Of a stretch of DNA of 21,256 bases, positions 14,055 to 21,150 are shown piece by piece. The notes below the pieces were generated by a model. The model made no database searches and was not told the DNA's origin. It was given only the letters and a program-made list of their open reading frames with translations. Source of the stretch: LC029 sp036676475 (lineage in GTDB: Bacteria; Bacillota; Bacilli; Aneurinibacillales; RAOX-1). Each line of letters begins with the position of its first letter. Position 1 is the stretch's first letter. Both the position numbers and the translations under genes were made by a program. The DNA is taken from assembly GCA_036676475.1 (NCBI GenBank), contig JAKFCU010000068.1, positions 1 through 21,256 of the forward strand, written 5' to 3'.

Positions 14055-16019
14055 ATGAAGAAGCTAAGAAATAGTAAAAAATTTGGGATCGTGTTCTTGA
14101 GTGCAGTTATTTTGTCAGCCTGCGGTGATTCATCTGCATCACCATCCGACGTTTCGTCTTCCGCAGCTACATCGGAACAATCGAATGAAACGAGTGAACA
14201 AGCAGTCGGTACCGACTTAACCGGGAAGGTTGCGTATGACAACGATGATTATGATACGGATTGGAGTAAGGAAAGCTCCACGGTTATTGAATTGAATGGA
14301 ACAGATGCAAATATCAGTGGTTCAGGTGCAGCGGTGAAGGATGGATCCATCACCATTACAGCAGCAGGAACCTATGTCCTGAGCGGAAAATGGAATGATG
14401 GCCAAATCGTTGTTGATGTTCAGGATAAAGGGGTCGTTCAGCTGGTTTTAAACGGAGCGGTGATTCATAATAGCGTCAGTGCTCCAATTTACGTCAAAGA
14501 AGCAGGCAAAACTGTCATTACGCTGCAAGAAGGAACGGAGAACATCGTTTCGGATGGAGAAACCTATGCTTACTCGGATGCTTCCACCGATGAACCGAAT
14601 GCATCCATCTTCAGTAAAGACGATCTTACGTTTAATGGCAAAGGAAAGCTCACCGTTCACGGTAACTATAACAATGGGATTACAAGTAAAGACGAATTAA
14701 AGCTGACAGGAGGAACCATTGACATCCATGCTGTTGACGATGGGCTAATGGCGCGCGATATGGTGGCTGTTCAACAAGCAGCGATCACCATCGAAGCAGG
14801 TGGAGACGGAATCAAAACTACGAATGATACTGACGCCTCCAAAGGTTTTATAGCGATTGAGGGAGGTACATTTAACATCAAGGCAGGCAGCGACGGAATA
14901 CAAGGGGCATCATCCGTACTGTTTGGCGGCGGATCCTACACCATTGTTTCTGGCGGAGGCAGTAAAAACGGCAGGGTGAAAACGGACAATAATCGGCCAG
15001 GCCCATGGGGAAACCGTACGGCTCAATCTGCTAATCAGTTGGAAGAAACGGAATCACAAAGTGCAAAAGCAGTGAAAGCTACCGCAGATATTGTGGTTAA
15101 CAGTGGAACCTTCAACATCGATTCCGCTGATGATGCGATACACGGCAACAGCCATATTACCATCACAGGCGGCGATTTTGATATAAACTCCGGTGACGAT
15201 GGGATTCATGCGGATGCATCAATCACGATCATAGGAGGAACCATGGCTATTGCAAAAAGCTATGAAGGAATCGAAAGCGCGGCAGTCACGATTTCGGATG
15301 GTGACATTCACGTTACCGCCAGCGATGACGGAATTAATATTGCAGGTGGCAATGACGGATCCTCTACCAATGGGCGTCCCGGACAAAATCAATTTAGTAC
15401 CTCAGAAAACAACAAGCTGACCATCCATGGAGGTGCTGTAACCGTTGATGCTGCAGGTGACGGATTGGATGCGAATGGTTCGATCTATGTAACCGGAGGT
15501 ACTGTAATTGTCAATGGCCCAACAGGTAACAACAACGGGTCCTTGGATTATGATGGCACCTTCGAAATGAGCGGTGGATTCCTGGTTGCTGCCGGAAGCT
15601 CGGGCATGCCTCAAACACCGTCTGAGGAATCAAAGCAATACTCTGTCATCATGAATTACTCTCAGACACAACAGGCAGGTTCAATGGTTCATCTGGAAGA
15701 CAGCAAAGGGAACACCGTGGTTACTTTTGCCCCGTCAAAGAATTATCAAGCTATCGTAATCAGTTCACCGAATCTGAAAAAAGATTCTGCCTACACCCTC
15801 TATTCCGGAGGAACATCGAACGGCAGTAAATCGAACGGCCTATATAACGATGGAGAATATCAGGGCGGAACAAAGGTGGTAGAGTTTGAGATAACAACCC
15901 CTGTAACATGGTTGTCTGAATCGGGAGTCACCGCTGCCAGAAGCGGCCATCCCGGAGGACCGAACAAATCTGGACGCATGGGTCCGAATAGAAACCCTTC
16001 AGGTATCGGGCTTGAGTAA
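14055..16019 (+). CDS. Secreted DUF4353 carbohydrate-binding-like beta-helix lipoprotein
   Basis: A 654-aa lipoprotein with signal peptide 1-22 and lipobox LSAC with Cys23, then a Ser/Thr/Glu-rich linker. After that come many repeats of short strands with GGTFNI / SGDDGIHA / ITGGDFDI type turns, the right-handed beta-helix pattern of the DUF4353 (carbohydrate-binding domain-containing) family. About ten G-[GN]-x-[FIV]-x-[IV] turns are visible between residues 150 and 510. A Gly/Asn/Pro-rich insert lies at about 295-340 and the tail is Gly/Pro/Arg-rich (HPGGPNKSGRMGPNRNPSG). It should sit outside the membrane, perhaps as a spore or cell-surface structural protein. It is the last gene of the VTC/DUF4956 operon; orthologous loci often carry a CotH-like protein in this place. 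Confidence 0.88.
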   Translation: MKKLRNSKKFGIVFLSAVILSACGDSSASPSDVSSSAATSEQSNETSEQAVGTDLTGKVAYDNDDYDTDWSKESSTVIELNGTDANISGSGAAVKDGSITITAAGTYVLSGKWNDGQIVVDVQDKGVVQLVLNGAVIHNSVSAPIYVKEAGKTVITLQEGTENIVSDGETYAYSDASTDEPNASIFSKDDLTFNGKGKLTVHGNYNNGITSKDELKLTGGTIDIHAVDDGLMARDMVAVQQAAITIEAGGDGIKTTNDTDASKGFIAIEGGTFNIKAGSDGIQGASSVLFGGGSYTIVSGGGSKNGRVKTDNNRPGPWGNRTAQSANQLEETESQSAKAVKATADIVVNSGTFNIDSADDAIHGNSHITITGGDFDINSGDDGIHADASITIIGGTMAIAKSYEGIESAAVTISDGDIHVTASDDGINIAGGNDGSSTNGRPGQNQFSTSENNKLTIHGGAVTVDAAGDGLDANGSIYVTGGTVIVNGPTGNNNGSLDYDGTFEMSGGFLVAAGSSGMPQTPSEESKQYSVIMNYSQTQQAGSMVHLEDSKGNTVVTFAPSKNYQAIVISSPNLKKDSAYTLYSGGTSNGSKSNGLYNDGEYQGGTKVVEFEITTPVTWLSESGVTAARSGHPGGPNKSGRMGPNRNPSGIGLE

Positions 16020-16540
16020 GGAATCATGCCCGCAGAGGCTCCATGTCAAGCCGTCTACTATTTTCTCTATTAAATACCCATTTCCCACAGCAAATGGCGA
16101 AGAGCCGAAAGACTTTTCCCTTCATCTTCTATTGTTACCAGTTCACTCGTACCAGAATTTTCAGAAAACTGTGTGGCGAAGTCGTTTGTACGATTTTCTT
16201 GTTTTCCAGCTTTCGTTGCACTTTTTGTAATGGTCTTGTCGATCTTTTGCCATTTTTTATTGGAATCTTGATAAAATTGAGGGTCTAGAAAAATATCCTC
16301 GGTGAAGCTTCCATCTGGATTGAGGTAACGAGTGGAATATTTCGTACGCTTACTTGTCAATTCCAGTTTCGTTTTTGGAAGTTTGTTTGGCAGTTCTCCA
16401 ATGTCTGCCACAACCTTATCCTTTTTCGGGATTCGTCCATATTCACCTGGTGCGGCACTGGCTACAGGGATTAAAAGATTTAAAGCCAGGCACAGTGATA
16501 AGAGTAATGATAAATAGCGATAAATAGGTCTCGAAGACAT
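16019..16540 (-). pseudogene. 5' remnant of a WapA/RHS-like secreted protein
   Basis: An intact signal peptide (residues 1-29, ending PVASAA) with AAAGGGGAAA before ATG 16540 leads into IPKKDKVVADIGELPNKLPK, TKYSTRYLNPDGSFTEDIF and WQKIDKTI. This matches the start of very large Bacillus wall-associated/RHS-repeat proteins (WapA type), which deliver C-terminal toxins. The frame breaks after about 140 residues (VTIEDEGKS) and stops at 16070. No RHS (YD) repeats or toxin domain follow before the convergent lipoprotein gene. A parent protein would exceed 1000 residues. The remnant faces a truncated recombinase 40 bp away, consistent with deletion or rearrangement at this point. Confidence 0.6.
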
Positions 16541-16579
16541 TGCGATGATGTTTCCCCTTTCTTAAATTTTGATAAAATA

Positions 16580-16978
16580 ATGATAAATAAGGCGGATTCG
16601 GTTCCCTTTTCCGACATTGCTAAACAGGATCTCATGGAATATCTAAGTATTAGAAATGCAAAATATAAAGTGGATGATAAAGTGAAGCCCGTATTCCTCT
16701 CTTCCCCAACCGGTCCTAATGGATCAGTAGGTCGGATTACCGTTAGATCCGTACAGACTTTTGTTGAAAAGTACGCAAAAGCCTTCGGAAAAGGCGGACT
16801 AACGGTACACAAATTACGCCATTCATTTGCTACAAATCATTATATGGAGAATAATAATTTAGCTCAATTGCAACAACAGCTGGGTCACTCCGATATTAAT
16901 ACAACCATGCTTTATACCCATCTGACTTCTGATGCTATGAAGGAAGCTGTAAACCGAGCAGATAAACGTACTAATTAG
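16580..16978 (+). pseudogene. Tyrosine recombinase, catalytic C-terminal fragment
   Basis: The 132-aa frame holds the second half of a Xer/integrase-type catalytic domain: box II H77-x-x-R80 (VHKLRHSFATNHY), H103 (LQQQLGHSDINTT) and nucleophile Y112 (MLYTH). The box I arginine and the whole N-terminal core-binding domain are missing. A usual member has about 300 residues, so this is a 5'-truncated relic, possibly XerS-like. The first codons (MINKADSVPFSD) have no clear ribosome site. It marks past insertion or excision of a mobile element at the border between the conserved-looking genes and the accessory region. Confidence 0.75.
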
Positions 16979-17004
16979 TATTTCTTAGAAAATGTAAAAT
17001 CAAC

Positions 17005-17037
17005 TTTGTTAACTTTGTTTATTTTGTTTATTTGTTG
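17005..17037 (+). promoter_or_regulatory. Tandem 9-bp repeats, probable toxin-antitoxin operator
   Basis: TTTGTTAAC (17005-17013), TTTGTTTAT (17014-17022), TTTGTTTAT (17023-17031) and a partial TTGTTG unit (17032-17037) follow head to tail. They lie just upstream of a ribosome site GGAGGTGAT (17050-17058) and ATG 17062. A TAAAAT at 16995-17000 could be the -10, which would place the repeats over the start of transcription. Iterated sites suit autorepression by the HTH antitoxin. Confidence 0.55.
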
Positions 17038-17061
17038 TAAAATATAATTGGAGGTGATTTT

Positions 17062-17625
17062 ATGGAGACAAAGAACCAACACTCAGATGTTTCAACTTTA
17101 GCCCAAGAAGTTAATGATATCCTTGCTTCTAACCCATCATTACCTCGTGATCAAATCGCAACTCTGAAAAGAGTTGCTGAGTTACTTGGGAAACAAGATC
17201 GTATATTGGTTAATGGAGTAGAAATTATTACGATTTCAGATAAGCCTGTTCCCATCGAAAAGATGGCTAGTAGGATTGCAAGTCGAGAGCGTTGGAAAGA
17301 AAGAATTTTAGAGAAAATGTCTATTAATCAAGATATGTCAAATCAGGATTCATCTAACAAAGATTCAAACTTTGTTTCCACTGAAGAAGTAGCGGAATAC
17401 TTTGGGGTGACGACGCAGACGGTACGTGACTGGATTAAGAAAGGAAAATTGTCAGGTGTTCAACAAGTTGAACGTGGCAGATTTATGATTCCAAGAGAAG
17501 AACTTGAATTCCTAGCTGATAAAAGGGAGAAAGGAATGCAAGCAACGGATGAAATTCTTCTAGATATATTTGGAGAGGATAGCGATGATTGGGAGATAGA
17601 CTTCGAAGAGGAGACAACAGAGTGA
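17062..17625 (+). CDS. HTH (excisionase/MerR-like) antitoxin
   Basis: A 187-aa protein led by an excellent GGAGGTGAT ribosome site. Residues 104-152 form an excisionase-type winged helix: FVSTEEVAEYFGVTTQTVRD, WIKKGKLSG and RFMIPREELEFL. The N-terminal part (1-75) is a helical and strand segment with a VNGVEIITISD motif, perhaps for dimerisation. The last 24 residues are strongly acidic (EDSDDWEIDFEEETTE), suited to cover a basic toxin surface. Its stop overlaps the GTG start of the PIN gene by four bases (GTGA), the usual antitoxin-first arrangement. It probably represses its own promoter through the tandem repeats at 17005-17037. Confidence 0.85.
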   Translation: METKNQHSDVSTLAQEVNDILASNPSLPRDQIATLKRVAELLGKQDRILVNGVEIITISDKPVPIEKMASRIASRERWKERILEKMSINQDMSNQDSSNKDSNFVSTEEVAEYFGVTTQTVRDWIKKGKLSGVQQVERGRFMIPREELEFLADKREKGMQATDEILLDIFGEDSDDWEIDFEEETTE

Positions 17626-18212
17626 ATATATTCTGTTTAGATTCAAACTTTGTTCTCCCTAGAATGGTTCACGAAAGAAGGAACGTCTTTGAAACCCCTA
17701 ATCAATTGGATCGACTTGTCTTCTTGAAAGAAAAGAGAAAAATAGAGATTTGCTTTCCCACAACAACACAAGCTGAAATATATTCAGTCCTGAAAGCCAA
17801 AGGTATATCGTTTAAAAACAAAATAACAGGAAAAAGGGAAAATAAATTATTAAGTCATCATCAAATTATGAAATTAGCTCGAAACTATGAAGAAATTTTC
17901 GATTTAGATTATTTGAATGGCTACAAAAATATAGATTTTCCACCTGATAATTATAAAGAGATCTTATTTGAAAATATCCGCCTAGAATTAAACATGACCA
18001 TTCAACAATCAAAAGAATTTATTGAGAACAAAACCGGTCAAAGTATAGATCATCTTAAAGATGAATATGACTATCATGTAATGGCCTCTGCTCTTAAATG
18101 CAACGCGGATTTCCTTATTTCAGAAAATACAGGAGATCTCTTAAATCCTCTTGGAAAATGCCAGATCATCACTATAAAAGAATTGCCAAAATACTTGCCA
18201 ATTTATCCTTAG
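17622..18212 (+). CDS. PIN-domain toxin (putative ribonuclease)
   Basis: This 196-aa protein starts with GTG at 17622, behind GAAGAGGAG. PIN-fold acidic residues are visible: D7 (FCLDSNFVLP), E52 (TTQAEIYSVL), D150 (DEYDYHVMASA) and D172 (FLISENTGDLL). This set would bind Mg2+ or Mn2+ and cleave RNA, as in VapC toxins. It is longer than the usual 130-140 residues because of a basic, helical insert at about 60-140 (ITGKRENKLLSHHQIMKLAR). It is translationally coupled to the upstream HTH antitoxin by the GTGA overlap. Target RNA unknown. No terminator follows directly. Confidence 0.85.
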   Translation: MNIFCLDSNFVLPRMVHERRNVFETPNQLDRLVFLKEKRKIEICFPTTTQAEIYSVLKAKGISFKNKITGKRENKLLSHHQIMKLARNYEEIFDLDYLNGYKNIDFPPDNYKEILFENIRLELNMTIQQSKEFIENKTGQSIDHLKDEYDYHVMASALKCNADFLISENTGDLLNPLGKCQIITIKELPKYLPIYP

Positions 18213-18439
18213 AGCCTCCGACAAAATTCTGAAACCATTGAAAATACGCGCTAATATGGACTGAATTAGGATTACTTTGTCTCGTGATCTGAAGAGAGAA
18301 CGAGACCATTTACATTTGTCAAATCCCATTTAGGTCGATTTAAGACCGAATTTGCCATTTTTGACAAAAAAGAAAAGCCATGTCGGTTCTCCTTTGGTAA
18401 AATGGAAGTGTCGAGCAACCACTACAAAAGGAGTTTGTC
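18213..18439. repeat. Gene-free stretch with nested inverted repeats
   Basis: No gene is supported here. GTCTCG (18279-18284) pairs with CGAGAC (18301-18306). TTTGTCAAA (18315-18323) pairs with TTTGACAAA (18360-18368), enclosing GGTC/GACC (18333-18336/18344-18347). The structures may be a weak terminator for the PIN gene or the end of an insertion element whose gene begins at 18440. Confidence 0.4.
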
Positions 18440-18658
18440 ATGACTACGGCCATTATACCAAATACCTATTCAAATGTAATCTATCTTCAGGATTCTTTGG
18501 GTTTTCCAGAATTACCTTTCTCTAAACCCATTTATTCCGCTATTCTCCCGTTTGTTCAATAACAAAAAGGGATCAGTGATGATCTCGGCTCCTCATCTAA
18601 AGTAAAACCTTCACCAATTAAAATAAAAACCGTCAAGCTCTACTCTTCGGTTAAGTAA
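18440..18658 (+). pseudogene. Short ORF with early stop, possible element remnant
   Basis: ATG 18440 follows a very good AAAAGGAG site by 8 bases and encodes 40 residues (MTTAIIPNTYSNVIYLQDSL, then GFPELPFSKPIYSAILPFVQ) before TAA at 18560-18562. The same frame stays open for 31 codons beyond the stop, to TAA at 18656-18658. The strong start, abrupt end and open continuation suggest the N-terminal piece of a longer, now broken gene; a transposase is possible from the inverted repeats upstream, but I do not recognise the family. Confidence 0.35.
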
Positions 18659-18666
18659 TATGCAAT

Positions 18667-18890
18667 TCACTCTTTTGGATCATACCAACTTACTGACCCT
18701 TGATAATCTACGTTTTCGATCCATTTTTTGCCCATGTTCCGTCTGGTTCGGAAATTCAACATCATTCTTTTCCCAATTCGATCTTGTCCAAGTTAATTTT
18801 TGATTTAAGTGCAGACACTCAGGGTTAAAATCACCATACCCACTAGAAGGGAAACTTATTTGCTTTTGATCTTTCTTTTGAATATTAATT
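18667..18890 (-). pseudogene. Decayed gene fragment with a frameshift
   Basis: On the minus strand one frame reads SFPSSGYGDFNPECLHLNQK, LTWTRSNWEKNDVEF and PNQTEHGQK. At an A-run near 18720-18730 the reading continues in another frame as WIENVDYQGSVSWYDPKE with a stop at 18667. The joined sequence looks like ordinary protein (Trp, Asn and Glu rich) and is probably the C-terminal end of a gene whose start is lost. A further minus-strand frame from 19206 (with YVAKNGNHLWLKSKQTWERT) could be its front part. No family recognised. Confidence 0.35.
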
Positions 18891-18900
18891 CTAAAGAAAA

Positions 18901-18925
18901 TCGGCAGTGCTCACTTGGATGCTCC
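18901..18925 (-). repeat. Inverted repeat, left copy (25 bp)
   Basis: Read on the minus strand this is GGAGCATCCAAGTG, then AGCA, then CTGCCGA. It matches 20896-20916 on the plus strand, which lacks only the four AGCA bases. The two copies face each other across about 2 kb. Confidence 0.55.
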
Positions 18926-18975
18926 GAACTTGCGAATAATATTATGGACCTCTTATTCAGGAAGGAGATGGAAAC

Positions 18976-19101
18976 ATGGCTGCTACCATAAAGTGGATTT
19001 TCATCATCATCTGTGGAGTCACCTTTGGGATTTGGTTCGCACAAAACGAATGGAGGTTCAACACCATAACGGGTCCGCTCCCACGTTTGCTTCGACTTTA
19101 A
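18976..19101 (+). CDS. Possible 41-aa membrane peptide
   Basis: A strong site AGGAAGGAGATGG precedes the ATG at 18976. The peptide is MAATIKWIFIIICGVTFGIW and on, with one membrane helix (5-22) and a basic tail (PLPRLLRL). Small size, a single helix and a basic end are typical of type I toxins and other regulatory peptides. A frame of comparable length on the minus strand (18856-19206) also looks protein-like, so only one of the two is likely to be real. Confidence 0.35.
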   Translation: MAATIKWIFIIICGVTFGIWFAQNEWRFNTITGPLPRLLRL

Positions 19102-19172
19102 CCACAAATGGTTTCCGTTCTTGGCAACATAATTCCAAAACCGACTTCGAATTCGTGTTCCTATTGTTCGTT

Positions 19173-19313
19173 GAAAATAAAGTTTTAGACTTAAGTTGTT
19201 AATCACACGCGGTTTATTGCATAAAAAATTACAGACTTCGAAAAATAAGTTTTAGACTGCCCAAATAAATGAAATAAGCGGCGGACTAGGACGAGAAAAT
19301 AAAGTCCTAGACT
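19173..19313. repeat. Three dispersed copies of an AAAATAAAGTTTTAGACT motif
   Basis: Near-identical 19-mers occur at 19173-19191, 19240-19258 and 19295-19313: GAAAATAAAGTTTTAGACT, GAAAAATAAGTTTTAGACT and GAAAATAAAGTCCTAGACT. The spacings are 67 and 55 bp. The third forms a hairpin with CTAGGAC (19286-19292) to its left. The remainder of 19102-19415 shows no gene I can support. Confidence 0.5.
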
Positions 19314-19415
19314 ACCGCTGCCACTATGCAACTATCGAATCCCAATAGCTGAATAACTTATGTAAATAGCTCTGGGTACATTCTAAGGACTAAAGCATCT
19401 AATCAACCTTCTCTT

Positions 19416-19871
19416 TTATTTAATTTCGTGAAATGATATTTCTTGTGGCATTACAGACTTAATAAATTGCACGTCTTTACCCTCAACTTCCCAAGCATGA
19501 AATTCTGTTCCCCAATGCTCAGAATTGAAGTAGTGCTTATCATTCTTTTTTAATAAAATAGTAAACCATTTAATTCTTCCGTATTCATCTAAATAATTTT
19601 CAAGAAAGAACCGTTTTACTTGTTCAGTTAATTCCCCTCTAAAATAGGTCTCAAGTTCTTTAACGTCAACCATAAAGTGTTGAAATTCTAGTTTTATCTC
19701 ATTTATCGCCTTTTGTTCTTCGTTCCAACAATTAATTTCCACACCATTACAAATATCCAAATAGTTCTTCATCAGTGGCAACCAATATCCATAACCATCA
19801 GCTGGAATCATCACGAATTGATTTACGCCAACAAATGAATTTATTTCAAAATGCAATTGAAACTTTGACAA
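19416..19871 (-). CDS. Orphan 151-aa protein, hypothetical
   Basis: A soluble, acidic, aromatic-rich protein (residues such as FVMIPADGYGYWLPLMKNY, CNGVEINCWNEEQK and HWGTEFHAWEVEGKD). It starts with TTG at 19871 behind AGAGAGGAA. The N-terminal half alternates strand and helix; a charged helix (VKELETYFRGELTEQVKRFF) follows, then a Trp/His-rich strand region. No signal or membrane segment. Single-domain, aromatic, acidic proteins of this size next to toxin-gene debris are often immunity proteins, but I cannot match it to a named immunity family. Confidence 0.6.
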   Translation of the reverse strand: MSKFQLHFEINSFVGVNQFVMIPADGYGYWLPLMKNYLDICNGVEINCWNEEQKAINEIKLEFQHFMVDVKELETYFRGELTEQVKRFFLENYLDEYGRIKWFTILLKKNDKHYFNSEHWGTEFHAWEVEGKDVQFIKSVMPQEISFHEIK

Positions 19872-20047
19872 TGACTATTCCTCTCTTCACAAAGTTTTAA
19901 TTTATTATACAGAATTTTATAAACATATATTACTTTGGGTATGGCTATACGCAAGCATTCGAGAGAAAAATTCTATCGCACTATAGAAGTTGACCAAAAA
20001 GATTACTACTTTATTTAACATAACTCCCAATACTTCAACAACAAAAA

Positions 20048-20073
20048 GAGGAGCCAATTAATAGCAGCTCCTC
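20048..20073 (-). terminator. Terminator of the ATPase gene
   Basis: GAGGAGC (20048-20054) and GCTCCTC (20067-20073) form a 7-bp stem. On the minus strand it is followed by TTTTTG. It lies 56 bases past the ATPase stop codon. Confidence 0.7.
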
Positions 20074-20128
20074 AACAAACGATCCCCGTTTGTGGTATAT
20101 CTACCAAATTGAGTTAGCACCGCCATTG

Positions 20129-20869
20129 TCATACCTCGTCATCACGAAACAAATCCTCCAAATACCTCTCGGTTCTATTTAGAAATCCTTTTGTAATTTG
20201 ATAATGCTCCGTATCCTCATATCTGACGCTTTCAATTGACGCGGAATCAAAACTAAAAATCTTTGCGTTTGGATACCCCAGAAGAATAGGCGAATGTGTA
20301 GCGATGATAAATTGAGCGTTCCCTCTACTCACCAATTGGTGAATAATCCTCATAAATGCTAGTTGGCGAGCTGGGGACAACGCTGCTTCTGGTTCATCTA
20401 ACAAATAGATGCCCTTACTTCTAAAACGGTTTAAAAATAGTGATAAAAAGGACTCTCCATGCGATTGGTGGTGTAAAGACCTACCACCGTACCCCTGATA
20501 ATGGAAAGTAGGATCATCCTTAACAAGTTCGTCAAGATGAGAAGCAAAATGATAAAAACTTTCAGCCCTTAAAAAAAATCCTTGACTGATTTTTGGCAAC
20601 CAAGAGAGTCGAATGTAATCGCCCAATGCAGCTTGGGATGAATCCACGTCATGTACGTTGTTTCTCCCACCACCTGCGGTATTAAATCCACACTGGTACG
20701 CAATTGCTTCAAGCAAAGTAGACTTTCCAGAGCCATTCTCCCCTACGAAAAATGTTACTTCACGAACGAAATCCAAAGTATCCATTCCACTTATTGCTGG
20801 AACGGAAAACGGATAAGTTTTAAAATCTGTAATTTTTCCCTTTAATAGAGTTGCTTTACGTAAAAACAA
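20129..20869 (-). CDS. Stand-alone AAA/ABC-type ATPase (AAA_21-like)
   Basis: A 246-aa ATPase with Walker A GENGSGKST (43-51), an ABC-like signature QSHGESF (135-141), Walker B GIYLLDEPE (153-161) with E161 as a likely helper residue, and switch H192 (IIATHSP). It has no membrane part and no long coiled coil, so it is neither a transporter nor an SMC protein. It resembles short predicted ATPases of the COG3910 type. Such ATPases occur alone or as the motor subunit of defence pairs; a nuclease partner is not visible here. It starts with TTG at 20869 behind GGAGAG. The 151-aa orphan downstream on the same strand is separated by a terminator, so they are not one operon. Confidence 0.88.
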   Translation of the reverse strand: MFLRKATLLKGKITDFKTYPFSVPAISGMDTLDFVREVTFFVGENGSGKSTLLEAIAYQCGFNTAGGGRNNVHDVDSSQAALGDYIRLSWLPKISQGFFLRAESFYHFASHLDELVKDDPTFHYQGYGGRSLHHQSHGESFLSLFLNRFRSKGIYLLDEPEAALSPARQLAFMRIIHQLVSRGNAQFIIATHSPILLGYPNAKIFSFDSASIESVRYEDTEHYQITKGFLNRTERYLEDLFRDDEV

Positions 20870-20895
20870 ATTAATTCACTCTCCTGCCCATTAGG

Positions 20896-20916
20896 GGAGC
20901 ATCCAAGTGCTGCCGA
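20896..20916 (+). repeat. Inverted repeat, right copy (21 bp)
   Basis: GGAGCATCCAAGTG followed by CTGCCGA matches the minus-strand sequence at 18901-18925 apart from a 4-base gap. Together the copies bracket the 41-aa ORF, the 19-mer repeats, the 151-aa orphan and the ATPase. Confidence 0.55.
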
Positions 20917-21000
20917 TTGCAGCCCGATTTTTCGAACTATCGATCTCCGTTAGTTGAGTCCCTTTAATTTGGTTTTGCATTGATTTCCGTTAAAGTTCAT

Positions 21001-21150
21001 GCATCACGAAGTCCCACCGAGTTAAGGCAGCTTGCTGCCGGCCGCGATGCGGTTATTCGGTGCGGATGTGTCCCGGCAATTACTTCCTCGTTCCTTGTTT
21101 CCGGGACCGAGGGTCGCCCAGACCCGGAGCGTAAATGCGGTGTTTATATG
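21001..21150. other. GC-rich block with nested helices, possible structured RNA
   Basis: This gene-free end of the window (20870-21256) contains a stretch clearly richer in G+C than its surroundings. Four pairings stand out: GCATCACG (21001-21008) with CGCGATGC (21043-21050, one mismatch); GGCAGC (21026-21031) with GCTGCC (21034-21039), nested in the first; GTCCCGG (21070-21076) with CCGGGAC (21101-21107); and GGGTC (21111-21115) with GACCC (21121-21125). Both strands also have open frames here, none with a convincing ribosome site. It may be a structured RNA, the end of a mobile element or a fragment of a foreign gene. Confidence 0.35.

Noticed and set aside
19173..19313. Possible CRISPR array
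   Set aside because: Only three imperfect 19-mers with unequal spacing, and no cas gene nearby.
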